Shown piece by piece: positions 14,461-19,810 of a stretch of 22,760 nt of DNA. Source of the stretch: a virus. Position numbers and translations under genes: made by a program. The DNA lies in the IMG/VR virus record IMGVR_UViG_3300025030_001138, positions 1 through 22,760 of that record, one strand, 5' to 3'. Position 1 is the first letter of the stretch, and each line of letters starts with the position of its first letter. The notes below the pieces were generated by a model. The model searched no databases. It was not told the origin of the DNA and was given only the letters and a program-made list of their open reading frames with translations.

Positions 14461-14512
14461 TAGTCATCTGCTTTATTTATGTTTCTTTTAATTCTTTAAC
14501 AGGAGAATGGCC

Positions 14513-14947
14513 ATGAAAATCACGACCACCGAAACCGAGTTTTTTGACTCCTGGGAGGGCGACGGAATGCGCCCAGGGGATAACGTCCGGTCGGAGAGCT
14601 GGACCGGGCAATGGATAACAATTGACCTGGAAGGGGATGAGAACCCCTTCCTACTGGCAGCGATCAAAGAGTTTGACCGCCGTCAGAGCATCAACACCAC
14701 GCCCGAGAGCGTGGAGGCGCGGCTTATGGCCCGCGCGGGCCACTTGGCGTGGTGCGCCGCCTGGGCCACATACTACCACCAGGACCAGGGAGGGTGGCAT
14801 GTCGGGACTGATTACGCGCCCGACGACCGACCGGAGGTTTACGATTCCGGCGGAAACTTTTTAGGTTTCCTCCCGAAAAGCGTAGTCCCTGGCGACTACG
14901 CGACACTCTCGCCGTTGGTTGACGAGATGTTCGAGGATTGCGACTGA
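14513..14947 (+). CDS. Hypothetical acidic protein, first gene of the GC-rich block
   Basis: 144 residues from the ATG at 14513; AGGAG ends 7 bases before it, whereas an ATG at 14507 is too close to that site. The protein is acidic, with SWEGDGMRPGDNV, a WCAAWATYYHQDQGGWHVG segment rich in Trp and His, and a PLVDEMFEDCD end. GC content and codon choice (many GGC, CGC and GCC) differ sharply from the upstream AT-rich genes, suggesting separate origin. No family is recognised. An intrinsic terminator follows directly. Confidence 0.7.
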   Translation: MKITTTETEFFDSWEGDGMRPGDNVRSESWTGQWITIDLEGDENPFLLAAIKEFDRRQSINTTPESVEARLMARAGHLAWCAAWATYYHQDQGGWHVGTDYAPDDRPEVYDSGGNFLGFLPKSVVPGDYATLSPLVDEMFEDCD

Positions 14948-14957
14948 CCGCCACTGC

Positions 14958-14998
14958 AAGGCCGATTGACTCCAATACGGGGTTGATCGGCCTTTTTT
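14958..14998 (+). terminator. Intrinsic terminator
   Basis: AAGGCCGAT (14958-14966) pairs with ATCGGCCTT (14986-14994) and is followed by an unbroken T-run to 14998. The stem is GC-rich and starts 10 bases after the stop of the preceding gene. Confidence 0.88.
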
Positions 14999-15040
14999 AT
15001 TTGGAGCAGCAAGCAAACAATCTAACACAAGGAGACCACA

Positions 15041-15295
15041 ATGCAGACAATCACAGTAGAGTACAGCACGTCAGTTTTTACCCCGGCCGGATGGCGTAAT
15101 GAGACCGTAACCGCGACACTTGAGCTGATCAGCCCCAAGCGGGGCCGCGTGCTGTGCGTAACCGATATCGGTGGCAATGGCACCTCTGGCTACGGTTCCA
15201 GAACCGGAGCCAAACGGCAGAGGTATCACGTTGGAGGGGTTGCTATGCGGGAAGAGGGCAAAATTAAAAATTTATCGGCGTGCTGTGTACTCTAA
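15041..15295 (+). CDS. Hypothetical protein in the GC-rich block
   Basis: 84 residues. ATG 15041 is preceded by AAGGAGACCACA. The sequence is basic and beta-rich (TVEYSTSVFTPAGWRNETVT, then RGRVLCVTDIGG and GAKRQRYHVGGVAMREEGKI). The last residues (NLSACCVL) overlap the next ORF by 16 bases, and the tail may have been altered from an older, longer version. No family is recognised. Confidence 0.6.
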   Translation: MQTITVEYSTSVFTPAGWRNETVTATLELISPKRGRVLCVTDIGGNGTSGYGSRTGAKRQRYHVGGVAMREEGKIKNLSACCVL

Positions 15296-15489
15296 CAACT
15301 AAGCCGTCTATTTTGCCATCCCAGCCCGTAGCATGGCAGCATACGCCATGGTATCAGGCACGTATCCGATGTACAACTGACTGGATACGGCTGTTAGCCT
15401 ATGATCCGGCAAAGGATTGTTATCTTTGCCGCACCGGAAAAACGCAAGAGATTTTTTGGTCGGACGAGCTGGCCGACTTTTGCGACTGA
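15280..15489 (+). CDS. Small conserved protein, paralogue of the gene at 20898 (start uncertain)
   Basis: Up to 69 residues from a GTG at 15280, but no ribosome site supports it; a TTG near 15310 is another candidate. The core PWYQARIRCTTDWIRLLAYD, then CYLCRTGKTQEIFWSDEL, matches the protein at 20898-21068 (FYQARIRCEDIWVR, WYLCRSGKEKEIFFADEL) closely over about 47 residues to the C-terminus. Function is unknown. The CxxC could bind a metal but there is only one such pair. This copy uses GC-rich codons and the other AT-rich ones. Confidence 0.65.
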   Translation: MLCTLTTKPSILPSQPVAWQHTPWYQARIRCTTDWIRLLAYDPAKDCYLCRTGKTQEIFWSDELADFCD

Positions 15490-15518
15490 TATTAACTCAA
15501 ACTAATAAAGGGGATGAA

Positions 15519-15791
15519 ATGAAAAACCAGACAATTGAACAGGTAAAAAGAGCAATTAGGGAGCCCTTCGCATGGCCCGGTGGATATCCTGTTTACACTA
15601 TCATGCAGGATGGGGAGATTCTTTGTTCTGTATGTGCAAAGGACAATTTTTCTGCTATTGTCCACGCGACAAAAACGCATGACAGATCAGGATGGGAGGC
15701 CGCCGGTGCTGATATTTTGTGGGAAGGGGAGGAACATTGCGCCCACTGTGGAAAGACGCTCGAATCGGCTTATGGTGACACAGAAAAATGA
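15519..15791 (+). CDS. Two-knuckle zinc-binding protein (conserved hypothetical)
   Basis: 90 residues from the ATG at 15519, chosen for its AAGGGGATGAA ribosome site; a longer frame from 15417 would overlap the previous gene. It reads EPFAWPGGYPVYTIMQDGEI, LCSVCAKDN, ILWEGEEHCAHCGKTLESAYG. Two CxxC knuckles about 50 residues apart probably hold one zinc. From memory this is a widespread hypothetical protein of proteobacterial phages and integrative elements. Its stop overlaps the start of a membrane peptide (ATGA). Confidence 0.75.
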   Translation: MKNQTIEQVKRAIREPFAWPGGYPVYTIMQDGEILCSVCAKDNFSAIVHATKTHDRSGWEAAGADILWEGEEHCAHCGKTLESAYGDTEK

Positions 15792-15862
15792 AACTCAAAA
15801 TATTTGCAATCCGGTTGGTTATCGCTCTGGCAATAGTTGCCACACTCAGCATAGATATGTAG
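15788..15862 (+). CDS. 24-residue single-helix membrane peptide
   Basis: MKLKIFAIRLVIALAIVATL followed by SIDM: a short basic N-terminus and one hydrophobic helix, so probably an inner-membrane micropeptide. Its ATG overlaps the previous TGA, so translation is coupled. A similar one-helix peptide follows the paralogous gene in the second operon (21077-21169), which strengthens this call. Confidence 0.6.
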   Translation: MKLKIFAIRLVIALAIVATLSIDM

Positions 15863-15872
15863 GGGGATGACC

Positions 15873-16127
15873 ATGAGGCAACTATACCGCATCAAAACTA
15901 ATCAAATTGTCAGTCAGGAATCAGTCAAAGAGGCCATGCTGGAGCTGTTGCCGTACGCTATGGCCGATGAGATCACCGTCATTCCGGGCCGCTATATCCA
16001 CGGCATTATAATCGCGCCCAATTGGATAGAGGATGGATTCAGGTTTTCGTCCAGCAGGCAGGCTAAGCTCAGGCGCGGATTGAAACGGCAGACGGGCCTG
16101 GAAAACCTAACCGTGAAATTCGTTTGA
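15873..16127 (+). CDS. Hypothetical basic protein
   Basis: 84 residues from the ATG at 15873, preceded by AGGGGG at 6 bases; an ATG at 15867 lies too close to that site. Segments are LYRIKTNQIVSQESVKEAML, IPGRYIHGIIIAPNWIEDGF and a basic C-terminus (QAKLRRGLKRQTG). No family is recognised. A TAGCGC/GCGCTA inverted repeat (16135-16165) follows without a T-run. Confidence 0.6.
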   Translation: MRQLYRIKTNQIVSQESVKEAMLELLPYAMADEITVIPGRYIHGIIIAPNWIEDGFRFSSSRQAKLRRGLKRQTGLENLTVKFV

Positions 16128-16177
16128 CTATTGCTAGCGCTTATATCTAATTGGTATCGGCGCTATGGAGTAGTCAA

Positions 16178-16213
16178 GTGTAGCCGTCAAACAATCAAGG
16201 AGGAAACATCATG
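16178..16213 (+). repeat. 36-bp duplicated leader with ribosome site, copy 1
   Basis: Begins GTGTAGCCGTCAAAC, contains AAGGAGGAAAC and ends at the ATG of the broken ORF at 16211. It is identical to 16396-16431. Confidence 0.9.
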
Positions 16214-16401
16214 GAAAGGCAAAGATTTTTACCGATGAACAGGCCGTTTTAGTAGTTGACGCTATCAAAAAGCAGCTGGATTTTTTGCGTTATAATCCTG
16301 CCGCTCCGATTGACGCTCAGCACGAGATAAAAACGCTGGAGCGAGTTTTGTATAACATCGGTGCCGGTGGTGCCGGTGGTGTAGCCGTGCCGGTGGTGTA
16401 G
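16211..16401 (+). pseudogene. Small frameshifted gene ending in GCCGGTGGT repeats
   Basis: The ATG with the perfect AAGGAGG site opens only 13 codons. The adjacent frame, entered after a T5 run at 16226-16230, gives a protein-like sequence: TDEQAVLVVDAIKKQLDFLR, YNPAAPIDAQHEIKTLERVL, then glycine/valine from three near-copies of GCCGGTGGT, ending at TAG 16399-16401. A single added T would join the frames (RQRFFTDEQAV). No family is recognised; the stretch looks like a short helical protein. Confidence 0.6.
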
Positions 16402-16431
16402 CCGTCAAACAATCAAGGAGGAAACATCATG
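16396..16431 (+). repeat. 36-bp duplicated leader with ribosome site, copy 2
   Basis: Exact copy of 16178-16213, ending at the ATG of the next gene. It overlaps the last codons of the broken ORF before it. Confidence 0.9.
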
Positions 16432-16644
16432 CTCTTGAAACAATATAAACACCTGCAAATTGACGATATTGTTTTTTATCAATCAAAATACCGTTTTGTC
16501 CGTACTGTTACGCACGAAAATGGAACGGTATATTTCACGGCTGGAAATTGTAAAAGAATTGTAAAAAAGTGTGCAGATGATTTTATTAAAAATCCTTGTT
16601 CTTTTGATATAATTAAAAGAAAGAAAACTGGCAATCAATTTTAA
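16429..16644 (+). CDS. Hypothetical small basic protein
   Basis: 71 residues: an SH3-like or beta-barrel-like pattern (YKHLQIDDIVFYQSKYRFVR, TVTHENGTVYFTAGN) and a lysine-rich end. It is AT-rich, unlike the preceding block, although it shares the duplicated leader with the broken GC-rich ORF. The ribosome site AAGGAGG is strong. No family is recognised. Confidence 0.65.
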   Translation: MLLKQYKHLQIDDIVFYQSKYRFVRTVTHENGTVYFTAGNCKRIVKKCADDFIKNPCSFDIIKRKKTGNQF

Positions 16645-16771
16645 GCTGCATACAACGTTCACCACAAGGTTTTCCAGCTTTACCGTAGGGGAACAAGGGG
16701 AAGGGTCTAATCGTAGCGTAGCGGCACCATAGCACGCTAAAAATCAATCAACAGGATAAAGAGGAGAGAAG

Positions 16772-16963
16772 ATGAAAGTAAAAGTTGAGCATTGTAATAA
16801 TGGGAACAACCGTTTTTCATTTCGTGTCACATTACCAGACGGGACACGAAACCATTTTCCAGATGAAGGGGAAAATGGCTGGACACGGAAACTAGCAGGG
16901 GAAGTAAAAGATTTTCTCTCATATCATTACAGATTGAAAAGGCAAAATATCAAATTTGATTAG
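16772..16963 (+). CDS. Hypothetical small protein
   Basis: 63 residues (VEHCNNGNNRFSFRVTLPDG, then a helical FLSYHYRLKRQNIKFD end). The ribosome site is GAGGAG about 7 bases before the ATG. No family is recognised. It is followed 8 bases later by another short ORF. Confidence 0.6.
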   Translation: MKVKVEHCNNGNNRFSFRVTLPDGTRNHFPDEGENGWTRKLAGEVKDFLSYHYRLKRQNIKFD

Positions 16964-16971
16964 GTAATCCC

Positions 16972-17127
16972 ATGCAAACAATAACGCTATCACTCACTGA
17001 TCACATACGCCATTACTGCAATCCTCTGCATATAATGTGTAGGCTGATAACTATTGGATTTTCCAGGCAATCGGCAAAGGCAATTTGTAGACGTTATGAA
17101 GTATTTTTCAAGGCAATTTTGGGATAG
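16972..17127 (+). CDS. 51-residue cysteine/arginine-rich microprotein
   Basis: MQTITLSLTDHIRHYCNPLH, then IMCRLITIGFSRQSAKAICR and RYEVFF. The NPLHIMCRL... G ...A ..C..YE pattern resembles short uncharacterised phage or plasmid proteins I remember, so I believe the frame is real. The ribosome site (AGG at 9 bases) is modest. It converges on the leftward HNH gene with a 9-base gap and no obvious terminator between. Confidence 0.55.
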   Translation: MQTITLSLTDHIRHYCNPLHIMCRLITIGFSRQSAKAICRRYEVFFKAILG

Positions 17128-17136
17128 AATGAATCA

Positions 17137-17724
17137 CTAAAACCTTATCTTATACCCTTTCTTGCTACTCAAAAAACCTTTAGGTAATTCAGGATGCAAT
17201 AATTCATGGCAAGGAATACATACAGCAATATAGTTTTCTTCAATCTCTTTTCCGTCATTTATAGGTGAAATTAAATGATGAGTATGCTCAGAAGGGAAAT
17301 TATTGCATTTTTCGCATATAGGATGCTTTTCTCTATATGCTTTCATCCTGTTTATATCTCTTATCTTATTCCATTTAATACCGATTGCTTCAAGTTGATC
17401 TATAAGATAAGAACAATCAAAATCTTTATTATGAAACTTTCCTTTAATATTTCCGATTGTCTTGAGAAAGGAAATTGATTTTATACCGTACTTGTCAAAG
17501 GCTTTATTAATTTTCTCAATCGCTTTTTTCTCTTCAACAGTTATAGATATTACTGATTTTTTGAGTTTAGGAAAAGAATTTGATAAATAGAAATTATCTA
17601 TATAAATTTTTTGAGTTTTACCAAGAGGCAATTTTAAATGGAATTTTCCTATAGCTGTTATTTGTTGCTTTATCGTAAAGTAAAACGGCTTTTCATTTAT
17701 AAAAAACAATTCTTTTATTTTCAT
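17137..17724 (-). CDS. HNH endonuclease paired with an HTH regulator
   Basis: 195 residues from the ATG at 17724, with GGAAGGTGA upstream. A longer frame to 17796 would run back through the regulator gene. The HNH core is at the C-terminus: ICEKCNNFPSEHTHHL, then NDGKEIEENYIAVCIPCHEL and LHPEL. The first 120 residues are lysine-rich and unrelated by eye to the other two HNH proteins of the window, and there is no N-terminal zinc finger. The regulator gene upstream ends only 4 bases before this start, so they form one transcript. A mobile or restriction-like nuclease under its own repressor is plausible. Confidence 0.82.
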   Translation of the reverse strand: MKIKELFFINEKPFYFTIKQQITAIGKFHLKLPLGKTQKIYIDNFYLSNSFPKLKKSVISITVEEKKAIEKINKAFDKYGIKSISFLKTIGNIKGKFHNKDFDCSYLIDQLEAIGIKWNKIRDINRMKAYREKHPICEKCNNFPSEHTHHLISPINDGKEIEENYIAVCIPCHELLHPELPKGFLSSKKGYKIRF

Positions 17725-17728
17725 ACAT

Positions 17729-17971
17729 TCACCTTCCATCAATAAAGCCGTCAATATGCTCAGGGCAATGCTTTTCCAGATAAAGCAATAGGTCAATCAT
17801 GGCTTGTACTGGCTTGCTGGCTTTCCGTTTCCCTGTTTCAATAGCTGATAGATTGCACCGATTGATTCCTAATACTTTAGAAAAATCACTTTGCGAAAAA
17901 CCTAGTGTTTCCCTTACCTTTTTAATATCCATCTTTGAGCATCTTAAATTAAGTTGTATCATATGATACAT
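17729..17971 (-). CDS. XRE-family helix-turn-helix regulator
   Basis: Up to 80 residues. The HTH is DIKKVRETLGFSQSDFSKVL followed by GINRCNLSAIETGKRKAS, the classic XRE/Cro pattern (HTH_3, PF01381) with recognition helix CNLSAIETG. ATG 17971 has AGGGG at 5-6 bases, but the family normally starts near the ATG at 17932, which lacks a ribosome site. A palindromic operator overlaps the upstream start region, which suggests autorepression of this gene and the HNH gene. Confidence 0.82.
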   Translation of the reverse strand: MYHMIQLNLRCSKMDIKKVRETLGFSQSDFSKVLGINRCNLSAIETGKRKASKPVQAMIDLLLYLEKHCPEHIDGFIDGR

Positions 17972-17976
17972 GTATC
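17955..17976. promoter_or_regulatory. Palindromic operator at the HTH gene start
   Basis: TGTATCATATGATACA (17955-17970) is a perfect 16-bp palindrome, and GATACATGTATC (17965-17976) is a second, overlapping one, so three TGTATC half-sites lie in 22 bases. Their place at the start of an XRE gene fits an autoregulatory site. Confidence 0.65.
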
Positions 17977-18076
17977 CCCTGATATAATCCTATGAAATAA
18001 TCCTATCCTATCCACAAACAACTGCCCTTTCTCAATTCTGGAAGTCTTATTGATTGCCTTTGTGGATTATGGCGTA

Positions 18077-18134
18077 GGGTGCAAGGGTGCAAGGGTGCAA
18101 GGGTGCAAGGGTGCAAGGGTGCAAGGGTGCAAGG
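18077..18134. repeat. GGGTGCAA octamer array, 7.25 units
   Basis: Seven exact head-to-tail copies plus two bases, in non-coding DNA upstream of the second rightward operon. The region 17972-18486 (about 515 bases) holds this array, palindromes, the CGTAC cluster and a promoter, but no gene I can support. Confidence 0.95.
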
Positions 18135-18198
18135 TTTGTTTCAATTAATTCTTTTAATTCTTTTAATTTGAGAAAAGGGGTTGAGTAAAACAGGAAAC

Positions 18199-18239
18199 GC
18201 CATACGTATGGCCCAACCTATACAGTATACCCTATACAG
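18199..18239. promoter_or_regulatory. Palindrome and paired direct repeats, possible regulator site
   Basis: GCCATACGTATGGC (18199-18212) is a perfect 14-bp palindrome. CCTATACAG follows twice, at 18217-18225 and 18231-18239, 14 bases apart, flanking GTATAC. These could be binding sites for a repressor or replication protein. Confidence 0.45.
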
Positions 18240-18294
18240 CTTATTTGCTAAACAATTAAAAGTCTAATCCTAACAAAAGATATTAACAACAACA

Positions 18295-18340
18295 CGTACG
18301 CAATAACGTACTACTTTTTACACGTACGGAAAATCGTACG
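18295..18340. promoter_or_regulatory. Cluster of four CGTAC sites (iteron-like or operator)
   Basis: CGTACG at 18295, CGTAC at 18307, CGTACG at 18323 and CGTACG at 18335, with offsets of 12, 16 and 12 bases: two copies of a 12-base pair repeated 28 bases apart. The cluster lies about 60 bases upstream of the promoter at 18403, in AT-rich DNA. Confidence 0.5.
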
Positions 18341-18402
18341 CATGAATTTACCTATTCCAGAAAAACAATTTTTAGGATTTTTCTAATTGTATAACTTTAT
18401 CC

Positions 18403-18431
18403 TTTACATTAGTTCAAATTATTTGTATTAT
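18403..18431 (+). promoter_or_regulatory. Rightward sigma70-like promoter of the second operon
   Basis: TTTACA (18403-18408), a 17-base spacer and TATTAT (18426-18431), 55 bases before the first start codon. It lies downstream of the CGTAC cluster and the octamer array. Confidence 0.65.
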
Positions 18432-18486
18432 CTATTTAACAGTTGAGATCAAGAAGTTATTAACTCAAAACACAAGAGGCCAAAAA

Positions 18487-18648
18487 ATGAAAACTTGCTA
18501 CTATTGTGGAAAACAGATCAAGGGAAAAGCGATTGTTACTAATCCGTCAATTCTCATGGTTAAGCTCGGAGACTTCGCAAAGGCTTTTCACCCTGCTTGC
18601 TACGAAAAAGCAGAAAAAGAAGCAGAAAAAGAATTAAGAGGCCAGTAA
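18487..18648 (+). CDS. 53-residue zinc knuckle microprotein (LIM/PARP-finger-like)
   Basis: MKTCYYCGKQIKGKAIVTNP at the start and FHPACYEKAEKEAEKELRG at the end: CxxC, then HxxC 30 residues later, the order of a single zinc finger of LIM or PARP type, with a charged helical tail. AGAGG lies 7 bases before the ATG. It is the first gene of the operon. Function unknown; nucleic-acid or protein binding is likely. Confidence 0.75.
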   Translation: MKTCYYCGKQIKGKAIVTNPSILMVKLGDFAKAFHPACYEKAEKEAEKELRGQ

Positions 18649-18731
18649 TGATTACTTATGACGAAATGAAATCAATGGCATTTCCTGAAGTTTTTTCCAG
18701 ACCTAACGGTTATAATGGCGCATATGGCTAA
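18648..18731 (+). CDS. Possible 27-residue peptide
   Basis: MITYDEMKSMAFPEVFSRPN, then GYNGAYG. Its ATG overlaps the previous TAA (TAATG), as seen in other coupled pairs of the window. Its shortness leaves doubt; it may be a truncated remnant. Confidence 0.4.
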   Translation: MITYDEMKSMAFPEVFSRPNGYNGAYG

Positions 18732-18777
18732 TTGATCATCATCCAAATTTTAAACAATACCGGTTGGAGGTATGAAA

Positions 18778-19107
18778 ATGTCAGCAAAAGAAATTAATAA
18801 GCTCAATTTTATCACTAACATTTGTCAAGAGGTTTCAGGCTTGACGGATACTATCTGGACTGATATAAATTATGGGGATATTTTCCCTATTGAGTTTAGC
18901 ATGATCGGAGGAAGTGATTCTGTTAAGCTGGTATGGGATATTGACCAGTATCTTAAAGATCACTGGAAAGTTGAAATATATCCTATTGATAACACAAATG
19001 CAATTGCCACTTATGATTTTTCGAGCAAAGATGACGCTGTTAAAGCCTTTAATGTTTTCCGGGCTTATTACAGGTTGGTTGTCGAAGAAAATTTCAAAAT
19101 GTTTTAA
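18778..19107 (+). CDS. Hypothetical protein
   Basis: 109 residues from the ATG at 18778, with GGAGG 7 bases upstream; the ATG at 18772 is too close to that site. The sequence mixes helix and strand (IWTDINYGDIFPIEFSMIGG, VKLVWDIDQYLKDHWKVEIY, DDAVKAFNVFRAYYRLVVEE). No family is recognised. The gene is followed by a repeated leader element. Confidence 0.65.
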   Translation: MSAKEINKLNFITNICQEVSGLTDTIWTDINYGDIFPIEFSMIGGSDSVKLVWDIDQYLKDHWKVEIYPIDNTNAIATYDFSSKDDAVKAFNVFRAYYRLVVEENFKMF

Positions 19108-19123
19108 GTTGAGCAAAATAAAC

Positions 19124-19206
19124 CTTGTATAAATAGAAAATCATTTATACAAGATAACTGTCAGCGGGCAGTTAAATACTTCAAAAAAATTAAAAGGAGA
19201 AAAATC
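19124..19206 (+). promoter_or_regulatory. Repeated intergenic leader, copy A, with 11-bp hairpin
   Basis: CTTGTATAAAT (19124-19134) and ATTTATACAAG (19143-19153) form a perfect 11-bp hairpin with an 8-base loop. The element continues through TTAAATACTTCAAAA and ends with AAAAGGAGAAAAATC just before the next ATG. Most of it recurs at 19734-19810. It could be an internal promoter with an operator, or an mRNA processing site. Confidence 0.6.
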
Positions 19207-19710
19207 ATGTTTAATGTCAGATTAAATAGTGTTATTACAATGCTCGTTGACCATTCCTTAAATCGTTCTTTATCTCCGAAGTGGAACAATGACGGGACAA
19301 TTACAAGAGAGGGTATTTGTGTTCAGGTCCGGCTTTCTGCTGATAAATACGAGAAACCAAGAAAAAACGAGTGCCAGATTATTTATATCCTGTTTTGTGG
19401 AAATACTTCTGTTTTCTGGGTACCTGCTTATGACGAAAATGGAGACTTTGCACATACTCCCGGTGGTGTTCCTTGTGATAAATGGGTAAACACTTCAAAC
19501 CATGACTCATGCTGGAGGAGTGATGGTTTGAATTTTCTGGATACCCTGTATTTTGAATTTTGCAATAGGGTCAATCCCAAAATCGCCCCTATTCAGGTTG
19601 ATACAAGTGCAGATTTCTTTTGGTCTTGGCCGATTTCAAAAGTTGCTATTACTTATAAAAATGATGGAGATTACCGTAATAAAATTGTCGGGTTGTCTCT
19701 CCTGAAATAA
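19207..19710 (+). CDS. Hypothetical protein
   Basis: 167 residues, ATG behind AAAAGGAG. It is beta-rich with many Trp, Cys and Asp residues (GICVQVRLSADKYEK, NTSVFWVPAYDENGDF, DKWVNTSNHDSCWRSDGLNF). No family is recognised. It stands between two copies of the same leader element, so it may be expressed as its own unit next to DUF932. Confidence 0.65.
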   Translation: MFNVRLNSVITMLVDHSLNRSLSPKWNNDGTITREGICVQVRLSADKYEKPRKNECQIIYILFCGNTSVFWVPAYDENGDFAHTPGGVPCDKWVNTSNHDSCWRSDGLNFLDTLYFEFCNRVNPKIAPIQVDTSADFFWSWPISKVAITYKNDGDYRNKIVGLSLLK

Positions 19711-19733
19711 ATTGCATTATTTGAAATTTTTCA

Positions 19734-19810
19734 CTTGTATAAATAGAAAATAGTTTGTATAAAGAATCATAAGTTTTAAATACTTCAAAATACAAAAAGG
19801 AGAAAACGTC
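19734..19810 (+). promoter_or_regulatory. Repeated intergenic leader, copy B
   Basis: It shares CTTGTATAAATAGAAAAT with copy A, and also the TTAAATACTTCAAAA and AAAAGGAGAAAA segments at matching distances from the ATG. The right hairpin arm is degraded (TTTGTATAAAG). TTGTAT, 17 bases and TATAAA could act as a promoter. Confidence 0.6.

Noticed and set aside
14622-14975. Overlapping long frames on both strands in the GC-rich gene
   Set aside because: High GC reduces stop codons; only the frame from 14513 has a ribosome site and a sensible composition.
15417-15518. N-terminal extension of the two-knuckle zinc protein
   Set aside because: It overlaps the previous gene in another frame, and the ATG at 15519 has its own clear ribosome site.
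16135-16165. TAGCGC/GCGCTA dyad as a terminator
   Set aside because: The stem is short, the loop is 19 bases and no T-run follows.
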